A DNA stretch of 64,000 nucleotides. Origin: Sphingomonas limnosediminicola. Its GTDB lineage: Bacteria; Pseudomonadota; Alphaproteobacteria; Sphingomonadales; Sphingomonadaceae. The position numbers were made by a program, and so were the translations under genes. This document shows positions 23,652 through 32,329 of the stretch, piece by piece. The first letter of the stretch is position 1; every line of letters starts with the position of its first letter. Below the pieces are notes generated by a model, which worked only from the letters and a program-made list of their open reading frames with translations, had not been told where the DNA came from and searched no databases. The stretch spans positions 620,001 through 684,000 of the forward strand of contig NZ_BAABBM010000001.1 of NCBI RefSeq assembly GCF_039537965.1, given 5' to 3'.

Positions 23652-24272
23652 TCAGCAGTTCGTGCTTGTCGCTACTCCACCGACAACGGCGCCAATAACG
23701 CCACCGATCGCGGCGCCTGCGCCCGCGCCGTGACTGGCGCTGCCGACCGCTGCGCCCACGGCCGCTCCTGCCGCTCCGCCGCCGACCACGCCGGCAGCGG
23801 TATTGCAGGGATAGCCATAATAGCCGTTGTAGCCGTAGCCATATCCGTACGGCGGTGGGTAGCCGGGATAACTATATCCATAAGCATAACCGACACTCGG
23901 ATAGGGGTAGGCCCCGTAATAGGGATAGTAGCCGCCGTAAGGAGCATAATAGCCGTCATAAGCAGAATAATAGCTGCCGCCGTAATAGGGGTAGCCGATG
24001 TATCCGCCCCAATAGCCACCGCCCCAATAGCCGTGGCCGCCACCGTGATGACCGCCGCCGTGGCCCCAACCGCCGTGATAGCCGCCACCTCCGTGACCGC
24101 CCCCACCGCCGCCGTGATGACCGCCGCCACCTCCGCCGCCGCCGCCGTGATATCCGCCGCCTCCATGGCCGCCTGAACCGCCGCCTCCATGGCCGCCGCC
24201 GTGTTGCGCGTAGGCAGCGCCTGATGCGCCAATCAGCGAAAGTGCGGACAGGATGATTGCTAGGGATCTCAT
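23652..24272 (-). CDS. Secreted Gly/His/Tyr-rich repeat protein with glycine-zipper end
   Basis: 206 residues. Signal peptide MRSLAIILSALSLIGASGAA-YAQ, then a Gly/His block (residues about 24-85, HGGGHGGGGSGG-like repeats), then a Tyr/Gly/Pro block (about 85-155, YPYYGG and YGYGYG-like repeats), then an Ala/Gly domain with GxxxG spacing (AAGAAVGAAVGSASHGAGAG) resembling glycine-zipper outer-membrane segments. Single Cys residues flank the zipper (YPCNTA; STNC at the end). It could bind metal through the His block and form a surface or envelope polymer. The antisense frames across it are shadows of its repeat structure. Confidence 0.8.
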   Translation of the reverse strand: MRSLAIILSALSLIGASGAAYAQHGGGHGGGGSGGHGGGGYHGGGGGGGGGHHGGGGGGHGGGGYHGGWGHGGGHHGGGHGYWGGGYWGGYIGYPYYGGSYYSAYDGYYAPYGGYYPYYGAYPYPSVGYAYGYSYPGYPPPYGYGYGYNGYYGYPCNTAAGVVGGGAAGAAVGAAVGSASHGAGAGAAIGGVIGAVVGGVATSTNC

Positions 24273-24396
24273 GACACGACTCCCGATCAGAAGCCGTTAA
24301 TTTATGGATTACTCGTCGTGGATAATATGAGGACTGTTACCTAGTTGCCGAGCTCAAGAGCCAAGCGCGAATAGCGGGGCAAATGAGGTCGCAAGA

Positions 24397-25761
24397 TTAC
24401 TTGACTATAACGTGGCGCGTAGGCCGTAAGTCCTCGCGGTTATCGGCTTTGCTTGCGCGACGCTCGATGAGCAGCGCAAGACACATTGCGAAGGTCACCG
24501 CGATGGCCGCGGTGCGCAAAGGAAAATCGACGGAAGAGTGAATCAGGATGGCCGCCGATGCGATCGATGCGGCGCGTCCGTACGCGCCGGCATCCCTATA
24601 GCGCCAGGCACGAAACACCACCCTCCCCCACCAAGCGAGGAACAGACACATAAGAAGTATCCCAGCAACACCGAGTTCAACAGCAATCTCGAGATAGTCG
24701 TCATGGGCATGAATGACGTAAGTGTCGGTGACGTAGGTCCGCTGCTCGTAAAGCTGATAGACCTGGCGATACGAACCGAGACCCGATCCCCACGGCATGA
24801 AGTCGCGCGTCATCTCGACGCTGGTGTCGAGCATTTCCCGCCGGCTGTGGACCGACCCGCTGACGTCGGAACCCCACTCGGGACCGTTCGTGGAGCTTGT
24901 CGCAAGAACACCGACGGCGCCGATCACGAGCAGGCCAGCCAAGACCAGCGCCAGGCGCCGCATCGAGCTGCGCTTCGGCAGGACGAGCAGCGCGCTTGCC
25001 GCGAGCACCGGGAACGCCAGGCCAATGCCGGCAAGCGAACGATTGATCGCAATCCCAACGACGATGACGATGGCGAGGGCTGTCGCGATGGTGACAAGCG
25101 CGGAATTGAGCTGGCGGTCGCCACCCCGTGCCGATCCGAGCAGCGCTGCCAGAAAGGGCAAGCTGACGACGAGCAGGATCGCCATGTGATTGCCGTTCGC
25201 AAAGAAACCCGTCGCGACGCCGAAGCTGCTCTGGGCATAGAGGTACCACGGCGACGCCGCAGCATCTGTCGCCGAAAGCTGTAGCACGCCGAGCAAGATT
25301 CCGCCGACCGTTCCGAGCAGAAGCGCCGCGGTCAGCCAGCGCGTCCGATAAGCCTTCAGGCGCACGATGGCAGCGAACATCGCCAGAGGCGGTATCAAGG
25401 CGAGCAGCGAGCTCACCGATCCATAGGGTGTCAGTGATACCGGCATGGCGGGTGGTGCTAGCCCGAGCGTGCGAAAGCCGGCCGCGATGGGTGCTCGTCC
25501 ACCCATGTTCATCCAGATCGAGGGTGGTAGCGGAACGAGTTGAACCAAAATGACCGCGACTGTGATCGCGGTGAGGATCAGCAATTGTCGCGCGGCCGGG
25601 ATCAGCGGCTGGTCGACATGCGCGACCGCCGCCCAGGCGAGTATGGCGATACCGACTAGCTGAAGCACCATGTTGGCCCAGGCACCCTGCGCGCTTCCGC
25701 CCGCGATCAGGCAGGCAAGAAGATACAGCGGCGCGACCGCCTCGCGAGCGCGGCTACCCAT
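24397..25761 (-). CDS. O-antigen ligase / polymerase-like membrane protein
   Basis: 454 residues with about twelve hydrophobic segments. The Wzy_C-type signature is present: a large periplasmic loop with SVHSRREMLDTSVEMTRDFM, PWGSGLGSYRQVYQLYEQ and HAHDDYLEIAVELGVAGILL, where the Arg and His residues are the usual catalytic candidates. Such proteins ligate or polymerise polysaccharide repeat units on the periplasmic side. The first codons overlap the last eight bases of the upstream gene, so the two are translationally coupled. Given the kinase remnant upstream, the likely product is an exopolysaccharide. Confidence 0.88.
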   Translation of the reverse strand: MGSRAREAVAPLYLLACLIAGGSAQGAWANMVLQLVGIAILAWAAVAHVDQPLIPAARQLLILTAITVAVILVQLVPLPPSIWMNMGGRAPIAAGFRTLGLAPPAMPVSLTPYGSVSSLLALIPPLAMFAAIVRLKAYRTRWLTAALLLGTVGGILLGVLQLSATDAAASPWYLYAQSSFGVATGFFANGNHMAILLVVSLPFLAALLGSARGGDRQLNSALVTIATALAIVIVVGIAINRSLAGIGLAFPVLAASALLVLPKRSSMRRLALVLAGLLVIGAVGVLATSSTNGPEWGSDVSGSVHSRREMLDTSVEMTRDFMPWGSGLGSYRQVYQLYEQRTYVTDTYVIHAHDDYLEIAVELGVAGILLMCLFLAWWGRVVFRAWRYRDAGAYGRAASIASAAILIHSSVDFPLRTAAIAVTFAMCLALLIERRASKADNREDLRPTRHVIVK

Positions 25762-26929
25762 TGACCGCTTCCAGTTTCACGCCCTCGATCGTCGCATCGA
25801 CTTGGTGCGAAATGTCGCCAGACGTTCCGCCGAGCTCTACCCATTGGGCGGGGCAGTCAGCGGGGACGGTGAAGGTCAGGCCGCGGGCGGAAATGGCATC
25901 AAGCCCGATCGCGCCAAGCGGCGCGTCCTTCTTGTCGCAACGGACGGACCAGTGCAGCGATTTTGTCCGCGCCGGGTCGCCCGAAACTCTAATGGTCAAC
26001 CGGTAATTGCCGGGACGAAGAACGAGCAGCTGTCGCGCAAGCATGCCGTCTTCCTGCCCGTAGAAGATGACATGCATCCTGCCGCCCGGCTGACGCTCGG
26101 CGAGCCCGACGGTCGATGACACCAATTCCCAGTTGAACGGCGTCGCAGCCTTCGATTCAGTGAAATCCGCGTCGAATATGGTCGTGGAGGCCGTCAGCGG
26201 GACCTTCCATTGCCGTGCCCAGAGCGCACGGGCACGATCGTACTGCCCTGCCGTCACCAGGCTATTCACCAGAATCGGGACCCAAGTGCTGCCGGCCGCA
26301 ACATGATCCCAGTCGGCGAGCGCGAGCACTGTATCAGCATTGGCGACGTTGGATGCGAGCTTCGTCAGCGACGCATCCTCGATATTCGCGTCGGCACGGA
26401 ACATCTCGCGAAGCTGCGGCCACGTCGCCGGATCTTTCGCGTACGTCGCAACATAAGGGGCAACCGTGTCGATGCCATGCGGTGCAAGACGGCTGAGGGC
26501 GAGGACCTCTTGCAGGCCGTGCCGGGCATCGTTGGTCCGGAAATAGGCATCAGCGAGGAAGTAACGCGCCGCGAGCGAGCGTGGATCGCGGAACTCCGCA
26601 GCCTCGAAATCGGCGATCGCCAGGCGAACATTGCCGACGAGCTGCGATTGCACGCCTCGAACCAGGAACGGCTCGGGGGCTAGCGGTGCTTTGGTTGCAG
26701 CCTCGTCGACCAGGTCGAAAACAGCGGGCGGAACGGCTTTCCGTTCGCGCGCAGCGCGGCCGATCTCGGTTAATGCGAGCGAAAGTTGCGCCGTCGGGTG
26801 ACCCGGCCAGATCCGGGCGGCGGCGTCGGGGTTGCGATCCGCCAATGCGTCCACGGCAGCGTTCCTGACGACCAGCACGGCAAGAATCAGCGCGACGGCC
26901 AGCGTCAGCAGGCGGCGAATCATGATCAA
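25754..26929 (-). CDS. TPR-like protein of the exopolysaccharide operon
   Basis: 391 residues. A membrane helix at the N-terminus (MIMIRRLLTLAVALILAVLV) anchors it. Residues about 50-230 are helical repeats in TPR style (AIADFEAAEFRDPRSLAARY; FLADAYFRTNDARHGLQEV). The C-terminal 130 residues look like a beta-sandwich (HVIFYGQEDGMLARQLLVLR; YRLTIRVSGDPARTKSLHW; CPAQWVELGG). Such proteins commonly accompany sphingomonad O-antigen-ligase genes. It starts 22 bases after the kinase pseudogene and overlaps the ligase gene by eight bases. Confidence 0.7.
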   Translation of the reverse strand: MIMIRRLLTLAVALILAVLVVRNAAVDALADRNPDAAARIWPGHPTAQLSLALTEIGRAARERKAVPPAVFDLVDEAATKAPLAPEPFLVRGVQSQLVGNVRLAIADFEAAEFRDPRSLAARYFLADAYFRTNDARHGLQEVLALSRLAPHGIDTVAPYVATYAKDPATWPQLREMFRADANIEDASLTKLASNVANADTVLALADWDHVAAGSTWVPILVNSLVTAGQYDRARALWARQWKVPLTASTTIFDADFTESKAATPFNWELVSSTVGLAERQPGGRMHVIFYGQEDGMLARQLLVLRPGNYRLTIRVSGDPARTKSLHWSVRCDKKDAPLGAIGLDAISARGLTFTVPADCPAQWVELGGTSGDISHQVDATIEGVKLEAVNG

Positions 26930-26951
26930 GCTTGAAGAAGCGAACTTGGCG

Positions 26952-27475
26952 TCAGTGCTCTGTCCCCTGGGGAATCATTAGAATCTCGGTCCGCTTCTTG
27001 TCTACCTTCGGATGCCCGTAGCCGTAGCCGTAGCGGCTGTAGCCATAACCGGCCTCCCGCGAGGCCTTGGTAAGCGCCGCGCCGAGGATATGGTCCCCGT
27101 CGCTTCCAGTCGGTTGAGCGCTTCTACGCCTGCGCGCGCGCGTCGAACCGGCCTCGACAACGAAAAGGCCGTTACCGACAGCGCGGCAAGCAACGGCGAA
27201 TCGGCGAGGACGAGGACGAGGACGAGGGTTGGCGGGCCATCGATGATGACAAGGTGTAACGCCTGCTCCGCTTCCACGAGGATTTTGTGCATGCGCTGAG
27301 TCGACAGGAGGTCGGCCGGATTGGGCGGCAGCAGCCCGCTCGGTAGCAGCGACAGGTTAGGATGCTGGGTTTCGAGCACGTGACCGCGGATGGGGTCCTG
27401 GGTCGTCAGCAGCTCGCTGAGTCCGACATTGCGCGCTATCCCCGATAGCCGAATTTGATCCAGATTGCAGAGCAC
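26952..27475 (-). pseudogene. Bacterial tyrosine kinase (CpsD/CapB/Wzc C-terminal domain), truncated and frameshifted
   Basis: Only the end of the kinase remains. The first frame gives GLSELLTTQDPIRGHVLETQ, HPNLSLLPSGLLPPNPADLL, HLVIIDGPPTL and LADSPLLAALS, the Walker B region of BY-kinases. The reading then moves to a second frame (GNGLFVVEAGSTRARR), back to the first (AGVEALNRLEATGT), and again to the second (ILGAALTKASREAGYGYSRY, GYGYGHPKVDKKRTEIL, stop at 26952), so three frameshifts are needed. A GAGGAC hexamer tandemly repeated three times (27206-27223) adds extra Leu-Val pairs. The Tyr-rich tail is the usual autophosphorylation cluster. The chain-length and Walker A parts (about 550 residues) are missing. 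Confidence 0.8.
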
Positions 27476-27503
27476 TATCGCCCATAGTGGACGAAATCAA
27501 ACC

Positions 27504-28277
27504 TCAGCGGGCGGCGTCGGCACCGTCCCGAGTGTCGATATACCAGCGGTCCTGGCCTTCAAGCACAAGCGCGGTGAGCACGCCGGTTCGGTAGGCGCCG
27601 GTGTCGATGCCGATGCGGTTCGAACGCTCCTCGACGTCATCGACAATTGTGTGCCCGTGAACCACGACCATTCCGTGGTCGGTGTCGTCGAGCAGGAAGG
27701 GGTCGCGGATCCAACGCAGGTCGGACTGCTGCTGCTGGTCGATTGGAATGCCGGGCCGGATCCCGGCATGGACGAACAGATAGTCGCCGAACCGGCACGT
27801 ATCGACGAAGCTCGCCAGAAACTCCTTGTGGCTGTCCGGGATCGCACGCTGAACCATCTGCACCGCTTGCTCGGCGGGGACCTCCGCCAACGAGCGCGGA
27901 TCGACGCCATAGCTGTCTAGACACTGCGCACCGCCGAACCGCAGCCAGCTGGGGACCGGCGTAGCATCGCCGTCCAGGATGCGCAGCAGCACTTCCTCGT
28001 GGTTGCCGAGGAGAAAGACCGTCCGCGCGCGCCCCGGCCGATAATTGCGCAATCGTTCAATCACCTGCGCCGAATGCGGACCGCGATCGACGAGATCGCC
28101 AAGGAACACGATGAGCGCCTTGCGAACTGGACGCTCCTGCAGATCATGCTCGACCCCCCGCAACAAACGCTCAAGCAGGTCGAGTCGACCGTGGATGTCG
28201 CCAATCGCATAAGCGCGATGGTCGCGTGGAGCGCTACGGATGGCGTCGGCGCCGCGCATGAAACTGAGAATACCCAC
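27504..28277 (-). CDS. Metallophosphoesterase (PPP-type serine/threonine phosphatase-like)
   Basis: 257 residues. All five metal-binding motifs of the calcineurin-like fold are present in order: GDIHGR near residue 26, GDLVDRGP near 60, LLGNHEE near 90, VHAGIRPG near 168 and VVHGHT near 205. The spacing matches bacterial PPP-family phosphatases and diadenosine-tetraphosphate-hydrolase-like proteins. It is followed by the kinase remnant; the pairing of a phosphatase with a tyrosine kinase is common in polysaccharide loci but those phosphatases are usually of other folds, so this is probably coincidence. Confidence 0.9.
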   Translation of the reverse strand: MGILSFMRGADAIRSAPRDHRAYAIGDIHGRLDLLERLLRGVEHDLQERPVRKALIVFLGDLVDRGPHSAQVIERLRNYRPGRARTVFLLGNHEEVLLRILDGDATPVPSWLRFGGAQCLDSYGVDPRSLAEVPAEQAVQMVQRAIPDSHKEFLASFVDTCRFGDYLFVHAGIRPGIPIDQQQQSDLRWIRDPFLLDDTDHGMVVVHGHTIVDDVEERSNRIGIDTGAYRTGVLTALVLEGQDRWYIDTRDGADAAR

Positions 28278-28348
28278 TTTTGAAACCTCAGCGAGTCAAA
28301 GCCGCGCCGGGCGGGTCCGTTCCAGGAAACATCTGCCGAGCCCGGCCG

Positions 28349-28750
28349 TCATGCGCTCAAGAGCTGAAAGCGGGGAATGGTCACATCGAAGGCCGAGCCA
28401 TCCTCATCGACCATTCGATAGCTTCCGCTCATCGACCCGGACGGCGTGTCCAATGGGCAGCCGGAGACATAATCGAAGCTGGCATTTGGTGCGATCAAAG
28501 GCATTTCGCCGACGACCCCCTCTCCAACGACTTCGTGAACGGTCCCGCGTCCATCAACGATTGTCCAGCTGCGCGAGAGGAGTTGCACGGCCTTGTCCGA
28601 GCCGTTCTCGATACGAACGTGGTAGGACCAGAACCAGCGGTTCGCGCTCGGGTCGGACTGCTCGGCAAGGAAGCTGACGGCAACGCGTACGGCGATGCCG
28701 CGCGTCACTTCGACATTCGGAAACAGCATGGCCATGGCGTCGGTCGTCAC
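28349..28750 (-). CDS. apaG: ApaG protein
   Basis: 133 residues, GTG start. The ApaG fold is recognised from VEVTRGIAVRVAVSFLAEQS, WFWSYHVRIENGSDKAVQLL, SRSWTIVDGRGTVHEVVGEG, VVGEMPLIAPNASFDYVSGC and GSMSGSYRMVDEDG. ApaG is a fibronectin-type beta-sandwich linked genetically to cobalt/magnesium tolerance and diadenosine tetraphosphate metabolism; its biochemical role is still unclear. It begins 10 bases after the recO stop, so it belongs to the uvrC-recO unit. Confidence 0.93.
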   Translation of the reverse strand: MTTDAMAMLFPNVEVTRGIAVRVAVSFLAEQSDPSANRWFWSYHVRIENGSDKAVQLLSRSWTIVDGRGTVHEVVGEGVVGEMPLIAPNASFDYVSGCPLDTPSGSMSGSYRMVDEDGSAFDVTIPRFQLLSA

Positions 28751-28759
28751 GGTTCGAGC

Positions 28760-29497
28760 CTAGGCGAGACCACCCGCGCGGCGCAACCGGTCGACGAGCC
28801 GGCCGCGCGCATCTGCGACCGGTTGAGCGCGGTCGGTGAGCAGGTCGCGCAATAGAAAGTGGCCAGTAAGGTCGAGACCTTGAGCGATTTCTTCCCATGA
28901 CGCGGGGCCGCCTTCCCTCACAAAACGCGGCAAGGGCAGGAGTTTGCAGGCATAGGGTTCGGCCTCGGCAGCGCTGACCGCCCTGCCCGACTTCGGACTC
29001 ACTGCGACGAGATCGTCATTGGAACCCGTAACCGCGCAGTTATCGAGATCGAGGCCGAAGCCCAGTTCGGCCAGCAACAGTAATTCATAGCGGACGAGCG
29101 CGGCGCCCCACCCGCCTGCCGAGGGCGCCGCTTCGATGGCGTCAAGCAAGCCCTCCAATGCCCAGAACAGCCGCGGATAGGGCTGACCTTCGGGCAGCGC
29201 GGTCGCGGTCAGCGCCGTCGCCCACTCAATGGCGGCGGCGGGCAGCGGCTCCGAGAGCAACGGCGCGCGGCTGTGGATCAGTTCAATGGTCGCTTGGGGC
29301 AACTGGGTATCGTTGCGCGCCGCGAAACCCGCGTGCACGGAATTGCCGGCGATCAGCACCGGCCGCATACGCCGCCCGCGCGCACCGCGCACATAAGCCG
29401 CCTGCAGACCATGTTCCGCCGTTATCAACCAGACGATGGCGCCGTGCTCGCCATGGTTCCTCAGGGCGCAGACGATTGCCTGGGCCTCGAACCTCAT
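28760..29497 (-). CDS. recO: DNA repair protein RecO
   Basis: 245 residues. N-terminal OB fold ([40 protein letters not shown]) and helical C-terminal domain ([44 protein letters not shown]). RecO loads RecA on gaps with RecR and anneals single strands. The four-cysteine zinc finger of many RecO proteins is reduced here to a single Cys (DNCAVTG), as is common in this bacterial group. The ATG overlaps the uvrC TGA (ATGA), so translation is coupled. Confidence 0.93.
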   Translation of the reverse strand: MRFEAQAIVCALRNHGEHGAIVWLITAEHGLQAAYVRGARGRRMRPVLIAGNSVHAGFAARNDTQLPQATIELIHSRAPLLSEPLPAAAIEWATALTATALPEGQPYPRLFWALEGLLDAIEAAPSAGGWGAALVRYELLLLAELGFGLDLDNCAVTGSNDDLVAVSPKSGRAVSAAEAEPYACKLLPLPRFVREGGPASWEEIAQGLDLTGHFLLRDLLTDRAQPVADARGRLVDRLRRAGGLA

Positions 29498-31437
29498 CCG
29501 CGCGGGTGGAAATAATCGTAGAGCTGGCGCGCCATCGCCTTGCTGATCCCGGGCGCCTTCTCGAGGTCCTCGAGAGCGGCTCCCTTCACGGCGCGCGCAG
29601 TGCCGAAATGCATGAGCAACGCTCGTTTGCGGTTGGGTCCGATACCCGGAACCTCGTCGAGCGTCGATGTCGTCAGGCTCTTCGCCCGCTTGGCGCGGTG
29701 CGTGCCAATGGCAAAGCGGTGCGCCTCGTCGCGCAGACGCTGCAGATAGAAAAGCAAGGCAGAGTTAGTAGGAAGCGTAATCTCGCGCCCGCCGGGCAGG
29801 TGGAACACCTCGCGTCCCTCGCGGCCGTGATGCGGCCCTTTGGCGACACCGACAACCGGCACGTCGTTCACGCCGGAATTCTCCATGACTTCGCATACTG
29901 CCGACAGCTGTCCCTTGCCGCCATCGATCAGGATCAGGTCGGGCCATTCGCCCGTCTGCCGATCTGGATCGTCCTTCTCGAGCCGGGCAAAGCGTCGCTC
30001 CAGCACCTCCTTCATCATGCCGAAGTCATCGTTGGTCTGCGCCGACTTGATGTTGAACTTGCGATAGCTGTTCTTGCGGAAGCCCTCGGGGCCGGCGACG
30101 ATCATCGCGCCCGTCGCATTGGTGCCCATGATGTGGCTGTTGTCATAGACCTCGATGCGCTTCGGCACGTCGGCTAGGTCGAACGTATCTGCCAGCTCGC
30201 GCAGGATCTTGCCCTGGGTCGTCGTCTCGGCAAGGCGCCGGTCGAGCGCTTCCTCGGCATTGCGTTGCGCCTGTTCGAGGAGTTTGCGGCGCGCGCCGCG
30301 CTGCGGCCGTTCGATGACGACCTTTCGCTCGGCGCGAGCCGACAGCGCTTCCTCTAGCAATTCACGGTCAGGCAAATCGCGATCGATGAGGATGCGCCTT
30401 GGCGGCGGCATGTCTTCGTAGAACTGGACGAGGAAGCTCGACATGACCTCGGCTTCCGGCACTTCGTTCACATGCGCTGGGAAGAAGGCGCGGTGGCCCC
30501 AATTCTGTCCGCCGCGAATGAAGAAAGCCTGGATCGAAATTGTGCCGCCCTTGCAGGCCAAGGCGAACACGTCCGCATCGCCTAGTCCCTCGGCGTGCAC
30601 CGTCTGGCTACCCTGGATGTAGGTCAGCGCGCGCAGGCGGTCGCGATAGACGGCGGCGAGCTCGTAATCCTGCTTCTCGGCCGCAATCGCCATCTGCTTG
30701 CTCAGCCGCGACTGCACGCCGGTCGATTTACCGGCAAGGAACTCCTTCGCCTCGCCGACCAACTCGCCATAATCTTCATCGCTGATCCGGCCGACGCACG
30801 GCGCCGAACAGCGCTTGATCTGGTAAAGCAGGCACGGCCGCGACCGGTTCTCGAAAAAACTGTCGGAACAGCTGCGTAGCAGGAACAGCTTCTGCAGCGC
30901 GTTAAGCGTTCGCGTGACCGAACCGGCACTCGCGAAGGGTCCGTAATACTGACCTTTAATGCGCCGCGCCCCACGATGCTTCTGCACGCGTGGAAATGAA
31001 TGGTCCTCGCGCAGCAGGATGAACGGAAAGCTTTTGTCGTCGCGGAGGAGCACATTGTACGGCGGCCGGAAGCGCTTGATGAGCTGGGCTTCGAGGAGCA
31101 GCGCCTCCGCCTCCGTCTGCGTGGTCACCACCGTCATCGAGCGCGTCTGCGCCACCATCCGCTGCAGCCGCTTCGGCAGCTTGCCGACCTGCGTGTAATT
31201 GGTAACCCGATTCTTCAGTGCTCTCGCCTTGCCGACGTAGAGCACGTCGCCGCGCGCATCCTGCATGCGATAGACGCCCGGCCGTACCGGAAGCGTCTTC
31301 ACCACCTCACGGATCGCCGCGACCCCCTGGTCGAGGTCGGGAAGCTCCGATCCGCGCACGGCATAGGTCGCCTGCTCTTCATTGAAGCGCTCGGCTGCGT
31401 GTGGGTGATCCGGACGGTCGGCCGGGGTTCGGTTCAT
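29494..31437 (-). CDS. uvrC: Excinuclease ABC subunit C
   Basis: 647 residues, full length. GIY-YIG nuclease domain near residues 50-130 ([29 protein letters not shown]). The central UVR region has [18 protein letters not shown]. The RNase-H-like second nuclease domain has [20 protein letters not shown] and [14 protein letters not shown]. The tail is a helix-hairpin-helix pair ([39 protein letters not shown]). UvrC makes both incisions in nucleotide excision repair with UvrA and UvrB. First cistron of the uvrC-recO-apaG unit. Confidence 0.97.
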   Translation of the reverse strand: MNRTPADRPDHPHAAERFNEEQATYAVRGSELPDLDQGVAAIREVVKTLPVRPGVYRMQDARGDVLYVGKARALKNRVTNYTQVGKLPKRLQRMVAQTRSMTVVTTQTEAEALLLEAQLIKRFRPPYNVLLRDDKSFPFILLREDHSFPRVQKHRGARRIKGQYYGPFASAGSVTRTLNALQKLFLLRSCSDSFFENRSRPCLLYQIKRCSAPCVGRISDEDYGELVGEAKEFLAGKSTGVQSRLSKQMAIAAEKQDYELAAVYRDRLRALTYIQGSQTVHAEGLGDADVFALACKGGTISIQAFFIRGGQNWGHRAFFPAHVNEVPEAEVMSSFLVQFYEDMPPPRRILIDRDLPDRELLEEALSARAERKVVIERPQRGARRKLLEQAQRNAEEALDRRLAETTTQGKILRELADTFDLADVPKRIEVYDNSHIMGTNATGAMIVAGPEGFRKNSYRKFNIKSAQTNDDFGMMKEVLERRFARLEKDDPDRQTGEWPDLILIDGGKGQLSAVCEVMENSGVNDVPVVGVAKGPHHGREGREVFHLPGGREITLPTNSALLFYLQRLRDEAHRFAIGTHRAKRAKSLTTSTLDEVPGIGPNRKRALLMHFGTARAVKGAALEDLEKAPGISKAMARQLYDYFHPRG

Positions 31438-31482
31438 ACCCCGTATCTAGGAGGCGAAGACGCCTCTATCCAGCATTGGAAA

Positions 31483-32247
31483 TCAGGCGGCGGCGCGCTG
31501 CGCCTGCTTCTTTTCCTCGGCCAACATCCACTCGAGCGCGGCGCGCGCGTGGATCACCGTCGAATCGTAAACCGGGAGGACGTTGGCCCGCACCTCGACC
31601 GCAAGCACGAGTTCGGTGCAGCCGAGGATCACCGCCTGCACTTTCTGCTTCGCGAGCTCGGTCATCAGCGTCTTGAGCTTGCGCTGGCTGTCACGGACCA
31701 CGCGGCCGGCGGCGAGTTCATCGAAGATGATCCGATCGACTTCCCTCATCCAGCCGTCGCCGATCGGCGCCAGCTGAATACTGCGCCGTTCGAGCCGATC
31801 GCGAACGTGACCCTCGGTCATGGTGAAGCGCGTCCCGAGCAGCGCAACCCGGGTCATCCGGTCAGCGACGAGCACGTCGGCGACAGCGTCACCGATGTGG
31901 AGCATCGGCACGTCGACATTGGCCGCGACGGCGTCGAAAACCTTGTGGCCGGTGTTGGAGGTGATGATCAGCGCCTCGGCGCCGCCGGCCTCGAGCCGCT
32001 TCGCCGCGTCCAGTGTCTCTTTGGCGACACCGTCCCAATTGCCGGACAGCTCCATCTCCGCGATCGGCGCGAGGTCAAGGCTTTCGATGCCCAGGCGCGC
32101 ACTGTGCAGGCCACCCAGGCGCTGCGCTACGCCGCGGTTGATATGGTCATAGTAAAGCGCGGTCGAATGCCAGCTGGTGCCGCCGATGATGCCAAGCTTG
32201 CGCAATTCCCCTGCCCTTCCCGCTCTTGTCCCCGTAGGCATATTCAT
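31483..32247 (-). CDS. Aspartate/glutamate racemase family protein
   Basis: 254 residues. LGIIGGTSWHSTALYYDHIN at the N-terminus, IITSNTGHKV near residue 93, and VILGCTELVLAVEV near residue 205. The two-base racemases use a Cys pair. Here the first Cys is replaced by Ser (TSNTGH), while the second (GCTEL) is kept. The E. coli YgeA-type L-aspartate/glutamate racemase has Thr at the first position, so this may be a close variant, one-sided or specialised in substrate. It precedes pntB by 80 bases of convergent-free spacer and has its own upstream region. Confidence 0.85.
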   Translation of the reverse strand: MNMPTGTRAGRAGELRKLGIIGGTSWHSTALYYDHINRGVAQRLGGLHSARLGIESLDLAPIAEMELSGNWDGVAKETLDAAKRLEAGGAEALIITSNTGHKVFDAVAANVDVPMLHIGDAVADVLVADRMTRVALLGTRFTMTEGHVRDRLERRSIQLAPIGDGWMREVDRIIFDELAAGRVVRDSQRKLKTLMTELAKQKVQAVILGCTELVLAVEVRANVLPVYDSTVIHARAALEWMLAEEKKQAQRAAA

Positions 32248-32329
32248 CCGTTATCGTAACGGGTGCGGCAAGCGGTTAACGCTATAGTCAGCGGAAATTA
32301 AACGACTTTGCGATGAGTTGTTGGCGTCA

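Noticed and set aside
23730-24176. Val/Ala/Ile-rich frame opposite the Gly/His/Tyr-rich gene
   Set aside because: Repetitive composition is forced by the codons of the glycine-rich repeats on the other strand; only the minus frame has a signal peptide.
23652-24272. Short tandem repeats considered as a CRISPR array
   Set aside because: Repeats are codon-length Gly/His and Tyr/Gly units within one frame, with no constant-length spacers and no cas genes.
31000-32259. Plus-strand open frame of 419 codons opposite uvrC and the racemase
   Set aside because: It is antisense to two clear genes, is His/Arg/Glu-rich without motifs, and arises from GC-rich codon structure.
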